From Elephas maximus indicus (Eukaryota > Chordata > Mammalia > Proboscidea > Elephantidae): a stretch of 64,000 bases of DNA. Of the stretch, positions 1-11,105 are shown piece by piece; position 1 is the stretch's first letter, and every line of letters starts with the position of its first letter. Both the position numbers and the translations under genes were made by a program. The notes below the pieces were generated by a model. It was not told the origin of the DNA. It saw only the letters and a list, made by a program, of their open reading frames with translations, and did no database searches. The DNA lies in contig NC_064820.1 in assembly GCF_024166365.1 (NCBI RefSeq), positions 54,413,501-54,477,500 of the forward strand. Direction: 5' to 3'.

Positions 1-1098
1 TGAAACATTTCATAACATGGAGGAACCTGGAAGGCATTATACTGAGTGAAATCGCAAAAGGACAAATATTGTATAAGGCCACTATTATAAGAACTTGAGA
101 AATAGTTTAAACTGAGAAGAAAACATTCTTTTGTGGTTAAGGGGGGGGGAAGGGAGAGTGGGAGACGGGCATTCACTAATTAGATAGTAGATAAGAACTA
201 CTTTAGGTGAAGGGAAAGACAGCACACAATACAGGTGAGGTCAGCACAATTGCACTAAACCAAAAGCAAAGAAGTTTCCCGAATAAACTGAATGCTTCAA
301 AGGCCAGTGTAGCAGGGGCAGGGGTCTGGAGACCATGGTTTCAGGGGACATCTAAGTCAATTGGCATAATAAAATCTATTAACAAAACATTCTGCATTCC
401 ACTTTGAAGAGTGGCATGTGGGGTCTTAAATGCTAGCAAGCAGCCATCTAAGATGCATCTATTGGTCTCATCCTACCTGGATCAAAGGAGAATGAAGAAC
501 ACCAAGGACACAAGGCAATTATGAGCCCAAGAGACAGAAAGGGCAACATGAACCAGAGACTACATCATCCTGAGACCAGAAGAACTAGATGGTGCCCAGC
601 TACAACTGATGACTGCCCTGACAGGGAACACAACAGAGGACCCTGAGGGAACAGAACAGCAGTGGGATGCAGACCCCAAATTCTCATAAGACCAGATTTA
701 ATGGTCTGACTGAGACTAGAAGGACCCCAGTGGTCATGGCCCCCAGACCTCCTGTTGGCCCAGGACAGGAACCATTCCTGAAGCCAACTCATCAGACATG
801 GATTGGACTGGACAATGGGTTGGAGAGGGATGCTGGTGAGGAATGAGCTTCTTGGATCAGGTGGACACTTGAGACTATGTTGGCATCTCCTGCCTGGAGG
901 GGAAGTGAGCGGGTGGAGGGGGTTAGAAGCTGGCGAAATGGACACGAAAAGAGAGAGTGGAGGGAGAGTGCGGGCTGTCTCATTAGGGGGAAAGTAACTG
1001 GGAGTGTGTAGCAAGGTGTATATGGGTTTTTGTGTGAGAGACTAACTTGATTTGTAAACTTTCACTTAAAGCACAATAAAAATTATTAAAAAAAAAAA
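1..1098 (+). mobile_element. L1 LINE, 3' end (ORF2 tail, 3' UTR, poly-A)
   Basis: The first ~98 bases encode the last residues of an L1 ORF2 protein (KHFITWRNLEGI... with a TGA at 96-98). The rest is a 3' UTR ending in AATAAA-like sequence and an A-run near 1080-1098. The same 3' UTR appears in reverse at about 14401-15480, so both copies belong to one subfamily. Relative to that copy, the ORF2 tail has lost about 8 bases near position 51, which shifts the frame. The element continues beyond the left edge of the window. The open frames of 60-149 codons inside it are shadows in non-coding UTR. Confidence 0.88.
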
Positions 1099-3075
1099 GA
1101 AGTGATGAAATAAAAGAGGTGAACAGAAGATTTCAATAAGACAAATTAAAGGATTATAATGAAATGTACAAAGACCTAGGTTAGAAAACCAAAAAGGAAG
1201 AACACACTTGGCATTTCTCAAACTGAAAGAACTGAAGGAAATATTCATGCCTCAAGTTGCAATATTGAAGGATCTATGGGGAAAATATTGAAAGATGTAA
1301 GAAGTATCAAAATAAAATGGAAATAATACACAGAATTACTGTACTAGAAAGAATTGGTTGATATTCAACCATTTCAGGAGGTATCATATGATCAAGAAAT
1401 GATAGTATTAAAGGAAGAAGTCTAAGCTTCACTGAAGGTATTGGTAAAAAATAAGGTTCCAGGAATTGACAGAATACCAGTTGAGATGTTTCAACAAATA
1501 GATGCCACAATGGAAGTGCTCGCTTATCTATGCTAAGAAATGTGGAAGACAACAGCCTGGCAAATGAATAGAAAACCAAGTGAAAGAAAGGTGATCCAAC
1601 GGAATGTGAAAATTATCCAACAATAATATTGATATCAAAAGCAAGTAAAATTTTGCTGAAGATAATTCAAAAATGGGCTCAGCAGTACATCAATAGGGAA
1701 CTGACAGAAATTCAAGCTGGATTCAGAAGAGGACATGGAATGAGGGATACCATTGCTGATGTCAGGACTTTGTTCAAAGCGGAGAATACCAGAAAGATGT
1801 TTACCTGTGTTTCCTTGACTATACAAAGGCATTCAGCTCTTTAGATCATAACAAATTATGGATAACTTTGCCAGGAATGGGAATTCCAGAATACTTCATT
1901 GTGCTTATGAGAATCCTATACATAGACCCAGAGACAGTTGTTCAAACAAACAGAGGGATACTGCATGGTTTAAAATCAGAATGGTTTGTGTTAAGGTTGT
2001 ATCCTCTTATCATACTTATTCAATATGTATGCTGAGCAAATAATCCAAGAAGCTGGACTATAAGAAAAAGAACCCAGCATTAGGATTGGAGGAAGACTCA
2101 TTAACAACTTAAACTATGCAAACAACACAACCTTGCTTGCTGAAAGCTGAGGACTTAAAGTACTTACTGATGAAGATCAGTATGGATCATAGCTCAACCT
2201 AAGAAAACAAAATTTTTCACACCTAGACCAATAAGCAACATTGTGATAAGCGGAGAAAAGATTGAAGTTGTCAAGGGTTTCATTTAACTTGAATCCACAA
2301 TCAACACCCAGGAAAGAAGCAGTCAAAAAATAAAAGGACATTTTTATTTTTTTTTTATTGTCCTGGTAGCACAGTGGTTAAGAGCATGGCTGCTAACAAA
2401 AAGGCGGGCAGTTCAAACCTACCAGCTGTTCCTTGGAAACCATTTAGGGCAGTTCTACTTTGTTTTACAGGGTAACAATGAATCAGAATCAACTCGATGG
2501 CAACGGGTTTGGATTTTTTTGGTTTATTGCATGGGGCAAATCTGCTGTAAAAGATCTCTGTGAAGTGTTCAAAAGCAAAAATTTCACTTTGAGGACTAAG
2601 GTGCACCCCAACCAGGCCACTGCATTTTCAATCACCTCACATGCATGCAAAAGCTGGTCAATGAATAAGGAAGATGGAAGAAGAATTAAATGCTCTTGAA
2701 TGGTGGTATTGGCAAGGAATATTGAACATATCATGAACTGCCAGAAGAACGAACAAATTTGTCTTGGAAGAAGTACAGCCACAATGCTCCTTAGAAGTGA
2801 GGATGGAGAGACTTTGTCTTACCTACTTTGGACATGTTATCAGGAGACACTAGTCCCTGAAAATGGACATCATACTCGGTAAAGTAAAGAATCGACAAAA
2901 AAGAGGAAGCCCCTCAATGAGATGGATTGACACAGAGGCTACAGCCATGGGCTCAAACCCAGCAATGATTGTAAGGACTGTGTGGGACCAGGCAGTGTTT
3001 CATTCTGTTGTGCCTGGGTTTGCTGTGAGTCAGGACTATCTGGACAGCACCTAACAATAATAACAGCAACAACAT
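1099..3075 (+). mobile_element. RTE-clade (BovB-like) LINE, decayed
   Basis: Broken frames give reverse-transcriptase pieces in order: KILLKIIQKWAQQYINREL near 1645, GFRRGHGMRDTIADVRT near 1718, DHNKLW near 1848, and RIGGRLINNLNYANNTTLL near 2079-2135. The catalytic YADD box reads YANN here (2115-2126), so both metal-binding aspartates are gone. The 3' end (2521-3075) finishes in an AAC-rich tail. An AfroSINE interrupts it at 2358-2520, and the L1 3' end abuts its left side. RTE LINEs encode an APE-type endonuclease plus reverse transcriptase; the endonuclease part is missing here. This copy cannot be active. Confidence 0.88.
2358..2520 (+). mobile_element. AfroSINE inserted in RTE
   Basis: It has a tRNA-like head (CTGGTAGCACAGTGGTTAAG), a B-box-like AGTTCAAACC, a body with TTCTACTTTGTTTTACAGGG, and a tail of AATCAACTCGATGGCAACGGG running into a T-rich end. 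The RTE sequence resumes at about 2521 with GGTTTATTGCATGGGGCAAATC, so the SINE is the younger element. Confidence 0.9.
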
Positions 3076-4040
3076 ATATTTATGTGTACTTGAGAAAATA
3101 CTATGGCAACATACTTTTTAAAATACAAAAAATTAAACAGGTTAGAAATATATTGATATATTGATAAGTAAGTTTCCTACCAGAGAAGACTTTTCTGAAG
3201 GTCGATGGATGACTTTCAGAAGGACAATTTGCCTGATTTTCATTATTTCTAATATAAAATGTCAACTTATGTTCCATATGTTGGTTTGTTCTTTGTTTAT
3301 TGTTATATTTATGTTTTTATTTCCATATCACAGTAATTTATTTTGAGAACCAACACTGTATGTGTTAATAGTTTGTGCTTTCTAGTTTTAAGAGGCTTCC
3401 ATTCTAGATAAACCCCAATATGAATTTAAAAGAGAGTTAGCAGTTACTGTAACTTAGTAATATGCACAACTTAGGGTCAGTTGTATAGATTTATAGGTCA
3501 TATAGATCAAATATCCCTATTTAAATAAACAATATGTTGTAGTAAGTGCCTTTTTTACTCATGTGTTGGAAATGGGCTAATAAAATGATATTAATTTGAT
3601 AATAATATATTATTAATGCTACGGACAAGGAAATAAGCTATACGTGTTTTAAGTTTGTGCCATAGGTGTTTTGTGCTTCTTATTGTTGGTGCTCAAGTCA
3701 TCTCTGCAAGTAGGGTGCTAGTATATTTACTTTGCATTTAAAGAGTCTTAGAGAAAATGTGTACCTAAGGCCATAGAGTTAGAGGACATTTTTGCCAGGA
3801 TTTAAATCTAATTATAGGATAAATATCAATTTATCTTCCAATGGTTCACTGGCAAGAAAATCTTCAGTAAAAGTATTATTGAGCACTGAATTTAGGTTTG
3901 TAGTGACAGAAAAATTGCATTGATTAAGTAGGCTTACACAGCTGATTAATATAATTGCTGTCAACAAGTTATACACATGTAAAAAGTTGAATAGGCTGGC
4001 AAAATTTATGTGATAGAAATATTTACAACAACAACAACAA
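3076..4040. other. No gene seen; AT-rich single-copy DNA
   Basis: I recognise no exon, repeat family or RNA gene. The short open frames at 3161-3346 and nearby have no recognisable motif. The stretch ends in a small CAA run (about 4027-4041). Confidence 0.6.
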
Positions 4041-4830
4041 AAAGACTAGCTGCTGAGGCTGCTTATGTACAACCAAACACCTCATGGGATTTGCTTTCTT
4101 GGTTTGGAAGTTTAGTGTCATGGTTTCACGGAACATTCCAGTTAATTGGCTTTATATCGTGTTTAGTGTTTCTGTTCTATCTTTGAGTTTATTGTGTAGT
4201 GCCTGAGATTTTAAAAGTTTGCAAGCAGCCATCCAAGATACAGCAATTGGTCTCCATCTGCCTGAAGCAAGAGGGAAGAAGGAGAGTCAGGAATAGTTGG
4301 AAGGAATGGAATGTATGGCTGCCTCCTTTACCATGATACGAGAAGAACCAAATGGTGCCGAGCTACCATTACTGAACATTTTGATCAAAGATTCTATGAA
4401 AGAATCCTGATCAAAAGGAAGAAAATGTTAGAACAGGATTTCAGATTCTTACGGAATCCAGACTTTCTGGAGCTGTGGAGACTTGCCGAGCCCATGAAAT
4501 TATTGCCCCAAGATAATCATTAAACCTGAAACTAAAAATATTCCCTGAAATCTTCTTAAAAGCAAACAATAGTTTACCTTAACTAGTAAAGAATGTCTGC
4601 CTTAAGCACTGTGCTCTTTTAAGATCTATCTATATGAGATCAAATTGACAGTAGCAATTTAATGATTAGATAAGAAACTTAGGGGGCAGTGAGTTTATGT
4701 TAACGGGAAGAACAATTCAGAAAAGGAGGGCAAGAATGATTGAAGACTGCAATCAATGTCATTGAATTGTGTATGTAGAAATTGTTATATTGGTGTATGT
4801 TCTGCTGTGTACAATCCCAACAACAACAAC
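4041..4830 (+). mobile_element. Older L1 3' UTR, second subfamily
   Basis: The sequence ends in a CAACAACAACAAC tail near 4818-4830. It carries the phrase GCAATCAATGTCATTGAATTG followed by GTTATATTGGTGTATGTTCTGCTGTG, which is related to the L1 3' end near 27490-27560. It differs from the subfamily at 1-1098. An open frame at 4311-4523 lies inside it and is not a gene. Assignment as an L1 3' UTR rests on general pattern, so confidence is moderate. Confidence 0.55.
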
Positions 4831-5489
4831 AGAATATAAAAAGAAGTATATGACTCAAATATTTGGTAGTTCAATTGACAGATTCATGAAAAAGTAGAAA
4901 CCCTTCAGGAGAATACCCTTTAAAGAACATTCAGTTCAGTCTCTTCATTATACAAATGCGGATGCTGAAGCACCATCACTTTTACTGAAGTTTTAAAGAA
5001 AAAATAAAATTATCTTTGCTTAAGAAATTAATATCTAACACCTCCAAGACTAAAAAGTAATTCTCCTACCTTCCAGTGTAGGAGTCTTTCTATACAAGTG
5101 TCTCTCTCATTCATTTGAGCAATGTTCTTCTTCCATATGATCCAAAGTACAAAAATAAAATTTAAAAATGAGATTTGGGCCTTGTCCTACTTGCTGATAA
5201 ATTTAGAATGAAGATATTTACTGGAAAAGGAATTTGTATTACCATATCTTTATTAAATTTTATATTTCTATGACTCACACAGTGAGAGCAAATTGCTTGC
5301 TTTGAAAATGTTATACTGAGAAAAATTCAATGTGATTCTCAAATTTATTCTACAAATCAGTAAGAGCATCAAGAAGGTATTTTTGCAATTTGATTTTAAA
5401 TTCTGTCATCAAACTCACATGGAAACTCATTGAACTCAGTTTAAAATTTTGAAATTTTCATTCCACGATTGTGTTGTTTTAATCCATAC
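4831..5489. other. No gene seen; single-copy DNA
   Basis: AT-rich sequence without recognisable coding potential or repeat signature. Confidence 0.55.
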
Positions 5490-6350
5490 AAAAGGCTATT
5501 TCTTCATCAGCAAGTGCTTCAAGTCTTCTTCACTTTCAGCAATCGAGGTTATGTCATCTGCATATAGTGGGTTGTTAATGAGTCTTCCTCTAATCCTGAT
5601 GTCACGTTCTTCTTCATATAGTCCACTTTCTTGGATTATTTGCTCAGCATACAGGTTAAATAAGTATGGTGAAAGGGTACAACTCTGACACACAGCTTTC
5701 CTGATTTTAAACCAGGCAGTATCCCCTTGTTCTGTTCTAATGACTACCTCTTGGCCTATGTACAGTTTCCTCATGGGACAATAAGTGTTCTTGAATTTTC
5801 ATTTTTGCAACACTATCCATAATTTGTTTCCACACAGTCAAATGCCTTTGCGCAGTCAATAAACCACAGGTAAACATCTTTCTTGTATTCTCTGCTTTCA
5901 GCAGAGATCCATCTGACATCAGCAATAATATCCTTCATTTCAGGTCCTCTTCTGAATCCAGGTTGAATTTCTGCATTTCCCTGATGATGTACTGCTATAA
6001 CCCTTTTGAATGATCTTCAGATAGTTTTACTTGCTTTTGATATTAATCATATTGTTTGGTAATTTTCACATTCTGTTGGATCAGCCTTCTTTGGAAGGGC
6101 ACACATACGGATCTCTTCCAGTTGGTTATCCAAGTAGCTGTCTTCCAAATTTCTTGGCACAGACAAGTGAGCGCTTACAGTATTGTATCTGTTTGTTGAA
6201 ACATCTCACTTGGTATTCCATCAATTGCTGTAGCCTAATTTTTCTCCAGTGACTTCAGCAGGACTTGGATTTATTGCTTCTGCAAAAATGGTTCTTGATT
6301 TTATGCCTCTTGAAATGGATGAATGTTGACCAATTCTTTTGATGCTTCCT
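5490..6350 (-). mobile_element. RTE (BovB-like) LINE fragment, reverse-transcriptase region
   Basis: On the minus strand, 5496-5774 reads an RT segment with QSCTLSPYLFNLYAEQIIQESG and an intact YADD box at 5553-5564. Further right, 5780-6350 holds the upstream RT portion with frameshifts. Both the 3' end and the endonuclease part are absent. This copy keeps the roughly 600-bp RT block that the copy at 7046-9524 has lost. Confidence 0.87.
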
Positions 6351-6412
6351 ACACTAGGATTAACAATATGCATATTTAAAGCTACATTTATTTTCACTAT
6401 GGTGAGCTTCAT

Positions 6413-6510
6413 ATGGTGGGCATCAGGATTGGAGGAAGACTCATTAACAACCTGCGTTATGCAGATGACACAACCTTGCTTGCTGAAAGTGAAGAGGACT
6501 CTAGGCACAT
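6413..6510 (+). mobile_element. Short RTE fragment in opposite orientation
   Basis: About 95 bases translate to IRIGGRLINNLRYADDTTLL, the RT active-site block with YADD intact, and stop abruptly on both sides. It sits between a minus-strand RTE fragment and minus-strand AfroSINEs, so it was produced by inversion or by a separate truncated insertion. Confidence 0.8.
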
Positions 6511-6624
6511 ATTTTTATGCATAAGGCTGGAGCAGTTTTGCATACAGGCTAGATTGAGTATATTTTGGAGATCACATTATCTGAAACAAGTGGCATCTTA
6601 TAAATTTCTGACCGTATCTCATTG

Positions 6625-6825
6625 CTGCTGTTTTTATCTGCAAGTTGATAATGCATGGTAACCCTGTGGGTGCAGAGTAGAACAGCTCCATTGGGTTTTC
6701 AAGTCTGTGACCTTTTGGAAGCAGATTGTCAAGCCCATCTTTCCAGGCTGCTTTGGGTGGGTTCAAACCACCAGCTTTTCAGCTAGTAGTCCAGATGTTA
6801 ACCTGTTGTGCCAACCAGGTACTCC
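6625..6825 (-). mobile_element. AfroSINE, older subtype
   Basis: Reverse-complement AfroSINE: the tail lies at the left (degraded), and the head at the right ends in TTGTGCCAACCAGGTACTCC. The body has the longer form with TTTGGAAGCAGATTGTCAAGCCC, shared with the copy at 50833. Matching 10-bp repeats flank it (6615-6624 and 6826-6835). Confidence 0.82.
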
Positions 6826-6835
6826 TATCTCATTG

Positions 6836-7035
6836 TTGTTGCTGTGTGCCGTCTAGTGGATTTTGACTCAAAGCGACCGTATATGAAAGAGTAGAATAGC
6901 TCCGTAGGATTTCACAGGTTGTAACCTTTATGGCAGCAGATTGCAAGGTCTTTTGCCTGCATAGCTGCTGATGGATTCCAACCGCTGACCTGTTGGTTAA
7001 CAGTAGAATACTTAGCTACTGACCAATGGGACTCC
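6836..7035 (-). mobile_element. AfroSINE, older subtype
   Basis: Reverse-complement AfroSINE starting at its 3' tail (TTGTTGCTGTGTGCCGTC) and ending with the tRNA-like head near 7010-7035. It has the long-body form with GGCAGCAGATTGCAAGG. Flanking repeats lie at 6826-6835 and 7036-7045. Confidence 0.82.
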
Positions 7036-7045
7036 TATTTCATTG

Positions 7046-9524
7046 CTGCTGTTGTTAGGTGCCACCAAGTCAGGTTCCAACTCATAGTGACCCCATGTAC
7101 AACAGAACGAAAAACCTTGTTTAGTCCTGTACCATTCTCATAATGGTTGCTATGTTTTAGCCCATTGTTGCAGCCACTGTGTCAATCCATCTCCTTGAGG
7201 GTCTTCCTCTTTTTCACTCGCTGACCCTCTGCTTCACCAAGCATGATGTCCTTCTTCAGGGACTGGTAACTCCTGAAACATGCCAAAGTAACCCAGATGA
7301 CGTCTCACTATTCTCACTTTTAAGAAGCATTCTGGCTGTACTTCTTCCAAGACAGATTTGTTAGTTCTTCTGGCAGCCCATGTTATATTCAAAATTCTTC
7401 ACCAACACCGTAATTCAAAATATCAATTCTGATTCATTCTTCCTTATTCGTTGTCCAGCTTTCACATGCATATGAGGCCATTGAAAATACCATGGCTTGG
7501 GTCAGTTGCACCTTAGTCCTCTAAGTGACAATTTTGCTTTTTAATGCTTTAAAGAAATCTTTTGCAGCATATTTGCCCAATGCAATATGTCATTTGATTT
7601 CTTGACTGCTGCTTCTGTGAGCGTTGACTGGGGAGCCAAAGAATATGAAATCCTTGAAAATTTCAATAACTGCAGTCTTTTCATCGTTTATCATGATGCT
7701 GCTTATTGGTCGATTTGTAAGAATTTTTGTTTCTTTGTATTGAGGTGTAAGCCATACTGAAGGCTGTAGTCTTTGAGCTTCAGTAAGTGCTTCAAGTCCT
7801 CTTCACTTTCAGCAAGCAAGGTTGTGTCATCTGGATATCGCAGGTTGCTAACGAGTCTTCCTCCAATTCTGATGCCCTGTTCTTCTTCATATAGGCCAGC
7901 TTCTCAGATTATTTGCTTGGCATACAGATTGAATATGTATAGTGAAAGGATACAACCCTGATGCACACCTTTCCAGACTTTAAACCATGTAGTACTCCCT
8001 TGTTCTGTTCCAAAGGCTACCTCTTGATCTGTGTACAGGTTCCTCATGAGCAGAATTAAGTGTTTTGGAATTCCCATTCTTGCCAACGTCATTCATAATT
8101 TGCCCATAGAATTCTTCAATATTGCAACTTGAAGCTTGAATTTTTTCTTCAGTTTTTTCAGGTTGAGAAAAGCCTGGAGTGTTTTTCTTTTCAGGTTTTC
8201 TAGCTCCAGGTTTGCACATTTCATTATAATACTTTATCTTCTTGAGCTGCCTTTTAAATTCTTCTGTTCACCTCTTTGGCTTCATTATTTCTTCCATTCG
8301 CCTTAGCTACTCAACATTCAAGAGAAAGTTTTAGAATCCCTTCTGACATCCATTTAGTCTTTTCTTCCTTTCCTGCCTTTTTAATAATTTTTTGATTTCT
8401 TCATGTATGATGTCCTTGATGTCATCTCACATCTCACCTGAACTTTGGTCATTAGTGTTCAGTAAGTCAAATCTATTATTGAGGTGATCTCTAAATTTAG
8501 GTGGGATATACTCAAGGTCATGCTTTGACTCTCAGGGGCTTATTTCAATTTTCTTCAGCTTCAACTTGAATTTGCATATGAGAAATTGATGGTCAGTTCT
8601 GCAGTCAGCCCTTGGCCTTGTTCTGACTGATGATATTAAGCTTTTCCATTGTCTCTTTCCTCAGATGTAGCCGATTTGATTCCTGTGTATTCCATCTGAT
8701 GAGGTCCATGTGTATAGTCGCCGTTTATGTTGTTGAAGAAAGGTATTTGCAATGACTAAGTCATTGGTCTTGCCATAGTCTGTCGTAGATCTCTGGTGTC
8801 ACTTCTATCACTGCCATATTTTCCAACCACTGATCCTTCTTTGTTTCCAATTTTCACATTCCAATCACCAGTGATTATCAATGCATCTTTATTGCATGTT
8901 TGATCAATTTCAGACTGCAGAAGCTGGTAAAAACCTTCAATTTCTTCATCTTTGGCATTAGTGATTGGTGCCTAAATTTGAATAATAGTCCTATTATCTG
9001 GTCTTCTTTCTAGGCTCATGGATATTATCCTACCACTGACAGCATTGTACTTCAGAATAGATCTCGAAATGTTCTTTTTGGCAATGAACGAAACACTGTT
9101 CCTCTTCAATTTGCCATGCTAGACCTTGTAATACCATATGATTGTTTGATTCAAATGGCCAATACCAGTCCATTGCAGCTCACTAATGTCTAGGATATCT
9201 ATCTTCAAGTGTTCCATTTCATTTTTGACAACTTCCTATTTTCCTAGATTCGTACTTCATACATTCCACATTCTGATTATTAATGGATGTTTGCAGCTTT
9301 TTCTTCTCATTTTGAGGCATGCCACATCAGCAGATAAAGATCCTGAAAGCTTTACTCCATCCACATCATTAAGGTTGACTCTAAAAAAATTTTTTTTTTT
9401 TTCTACTTTGAGGAGAAGCTCTTCCCCAGTTGGCCAGTGAAAACCTTAGGAATAACAAAGACCATTGTCTGATACAGTGTCAGAAAAGGAGCCTCTCAGG
9501 TGGGAAGGCACTCAAAATATGACC
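7046..9524 (-). mobile_element. RTE (BovB-like) LINE, near full length with internal deletion
   Basis: This is the longest RTE in the window. Left to right it holds the 3' end, the RT active-site region (YADD changed to YPDD at 7826-7837), the N-terminal RT edge, and the APE-type endonuclease region to about 9400. Then comes a 5' leader that matches the start of the element at 57343. In the endonuclease part, the conserved SDH box reads TDH (8589-8597), following RPRADC. Compared with the copies at 1099 and 5490, about 600 bp of RT is missing at 8092-8112. Stops and frameshifts break every frame. The copy is dead. Confidence 0.9.
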
Positions 9525-9534
9525 TGTCTCATTG

Positions 9535-10308
9535 CAGCCTCTTAAATATTTTTCTCATTTTATGAGAGTTTTTCCTCCATAGGTGTTTTAAAAGAGGATC
9601 TTTTGAAGTAAATCTTAATGCCTCTTATGCCTTCACATTTAATAATAATTTGGCAGAATATTAAATTCTAGTTCCAGAGGTCTTTTCTTTAGAAGCTTTT
9701 AGTATGCTGCCCTAAGTCTCTTGGCTTTTAATGTCTCTGTGGAGAAGTCTGTTATCAGTCTAATCTTGTTTCTTCTGTACGTGACCTCCTTTTCTTTTTA
9801 GAAAATTCTAGAATCTCTCTTGGTTTCGATGTACTTAGATTTACCTCTAAAATTTATCTAGATTTTCCATCTATTCTGCTTGGCATTATATTCTTTTAAT
9901 ATTAAGCGTTCATTTTTTTTTCTTTAGTTATTTTGAATTCTCAGTCATTAGTTCTTCAAATATTCCATTTGATATTTTATTATCTGTTGCCTGGGGCCAT
10001 TATATAACTATCTTATCCTCCAGATTTGTTAATATTTTGTTTACATGATCCATTGAACCTCTCCTGACAATTGCTTTTTGGGAGTTTCTACAAATGATCT
10101 TTGAGTTTAAGAATGTATTTTTTGGCCCTTTTTATTTTATTCATTTTCCCATTTAGCTAATCCGTTCTATGTTTTAATTATTATGATTTTTATTATCAGT
10201 CTGTCTTCTTGGTGATTATTACTTCAATTTTTCATTTGCTCTGTGAGTATAGTTTTATTGCTTTAAAAAATACTGACTTTTCTGTACTATCAATTCTAGT
10301 TTATGCAG
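9535..10308 (-). mobile_element. Old L1 fragment, antisense
   Basis: T-rich antisense sequence with typical old-L1 phrases, such as TCTCTTGGTTT and CATTAGTTCTTCAAATATT. The same kind of sequence seems to resume after the AfroSINE, at 10538. No frame survives. The family call is by general resemblance. Confidence 0.5.
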
Positions 10309-10309
10309 T

Positions 10310-10336
10310 ATGTGTGTATATATATATATGTATATG

Positions 10337-10372
<36 letters not shown>

Positions 10373-10373
10373 A
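10310..10373. repeat. TA/TG microsatellite
   Basis: Alternating TA and TG dinucleotides directly abut the 3' tail side of the minus-strand AfroSINE at 10374. The tract probably grew from the SINE's A-rich tail. Confidence 0.93.
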
Positions 10374-10537
10374 ACACAAACCCATTGTCATTGAGTCTAT
10401 TCCAACTCATAGCGACCCTATAGGACAGAGTAGAACTGCCCCATAGGGTTTCCAAGGAGCAGCTGGTAGATTTGAACCACCCACCTTTTGGTTAGCAGCC
10501 ATAGCTCTCAACCACTGCTCCACTAGGGTTCTAGATT
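10374..10537 (-). mobile_element. AfroSINE
   Basis: Reverse-complement copy: the tail AACCCATTGTCATTGAGTC is at the left, then TAGCGACCCTATAGGACAGAG, and the head TGCTCCACTAGGGTT at the right. Confidence 0.92.
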
Positions 10538-10795
10538 ATACTTTGTTGTTTCTATTTTATTTTTGTTGTGCTCCTCAATTATTTTGACTGTGAGCTTATT
10601 TCCCCATTGTGTATCAGCTATATTGGCTGGCACTGTAAAGGGTAGGTCTTGACCCTAGTCCCTAGCTCTTGAAATTTCTGATGGATTTGGAAGTGGGAGA
10701 TGCCCCAAGGTTATGTTTTCAAAGTTCACAAACCAGGTTTAAGTGACTCTGCTTGCTCCTCCGTCATCAAGTGACTCTGTTTTCTAGGGGACCTC
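10538..10795. other. Old L1 remainder and unclassified sequence
   Basis: The first ~100 bases look like the continuation of the antisense old L1 on the other side of the SINE. The rest shows nothing recognisable. Confidence 0.45.
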
Positions 10796-10805
10796 TATAC
10801 ACCTA

Positions 10806-10963
10806 AAAATCCTGTTGCCATCTAGTTGATTCCAACTCATAGCGACCCTACAGAACAGAGTAGAACTGCCCCACAGGGTTTCCAAGGGGCAGCTGGTATA
10901 TTCAAACTGCTGATATTTTGGTTATCAGCCAAGCTCTTAACCACTGTGCCACCAGGACTCCTT
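10806..10963 (-). mobile_element. AfroSINE with clear target-site duplication
   Basis: Reverse-complement AfroSINE flanked by TATACACCTA at 10796-10805 and 10964-10973. The head ends GTGCCACCAGGACTCC. An open frame at 10826-11050 crosses it and is not a gene. Confidence 0.93.
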
Positions 10964-11105
10964 TATACACCTACTCCTCACTTATCAGTTATCTTCCTAT
11001 TTGACATTTTCCATAATAGTAAAAATTATACTATCTATTTTTTGTATTAATGAAATACATCTGGCAGTAATGAACACCAAGGTACGAGGTGAGAGTAACA
11101 CTGGC

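Larger units (their letters stand above)
6615..9534. repeat. Four copies of one target-site repeat flanking three retroelements
   Basis: The 10-mer TATCTCATTG occurs at 6615-6624 and 6826-6835, as TATTTCATTG at 7036-7045 and as TGTCTCATTG at 9525-9534. Each copy sits exactly at a boundary between the AfroSINE at 6625, the AfroSINE at 6836 and the RTE at 7046. This is the arrangement expected when three insertions each duplicate the same target site. The two outer flanks show no matching sequence beyond the 10-mer. Confidence 0.75.

Noticed and set aside
565-1014. A 149-codon minus-strand frame
   Set aside because: It lies antisense within an L1 3' UTR that recurs at 14401-15480, so it is a shadow of a repeat.
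4311-4523. A 70-codon frame starting MYGCLLYHDTRRTK
   Set aside because: It lies in an L1 3' UTR-like repeat and matches no protein domain.
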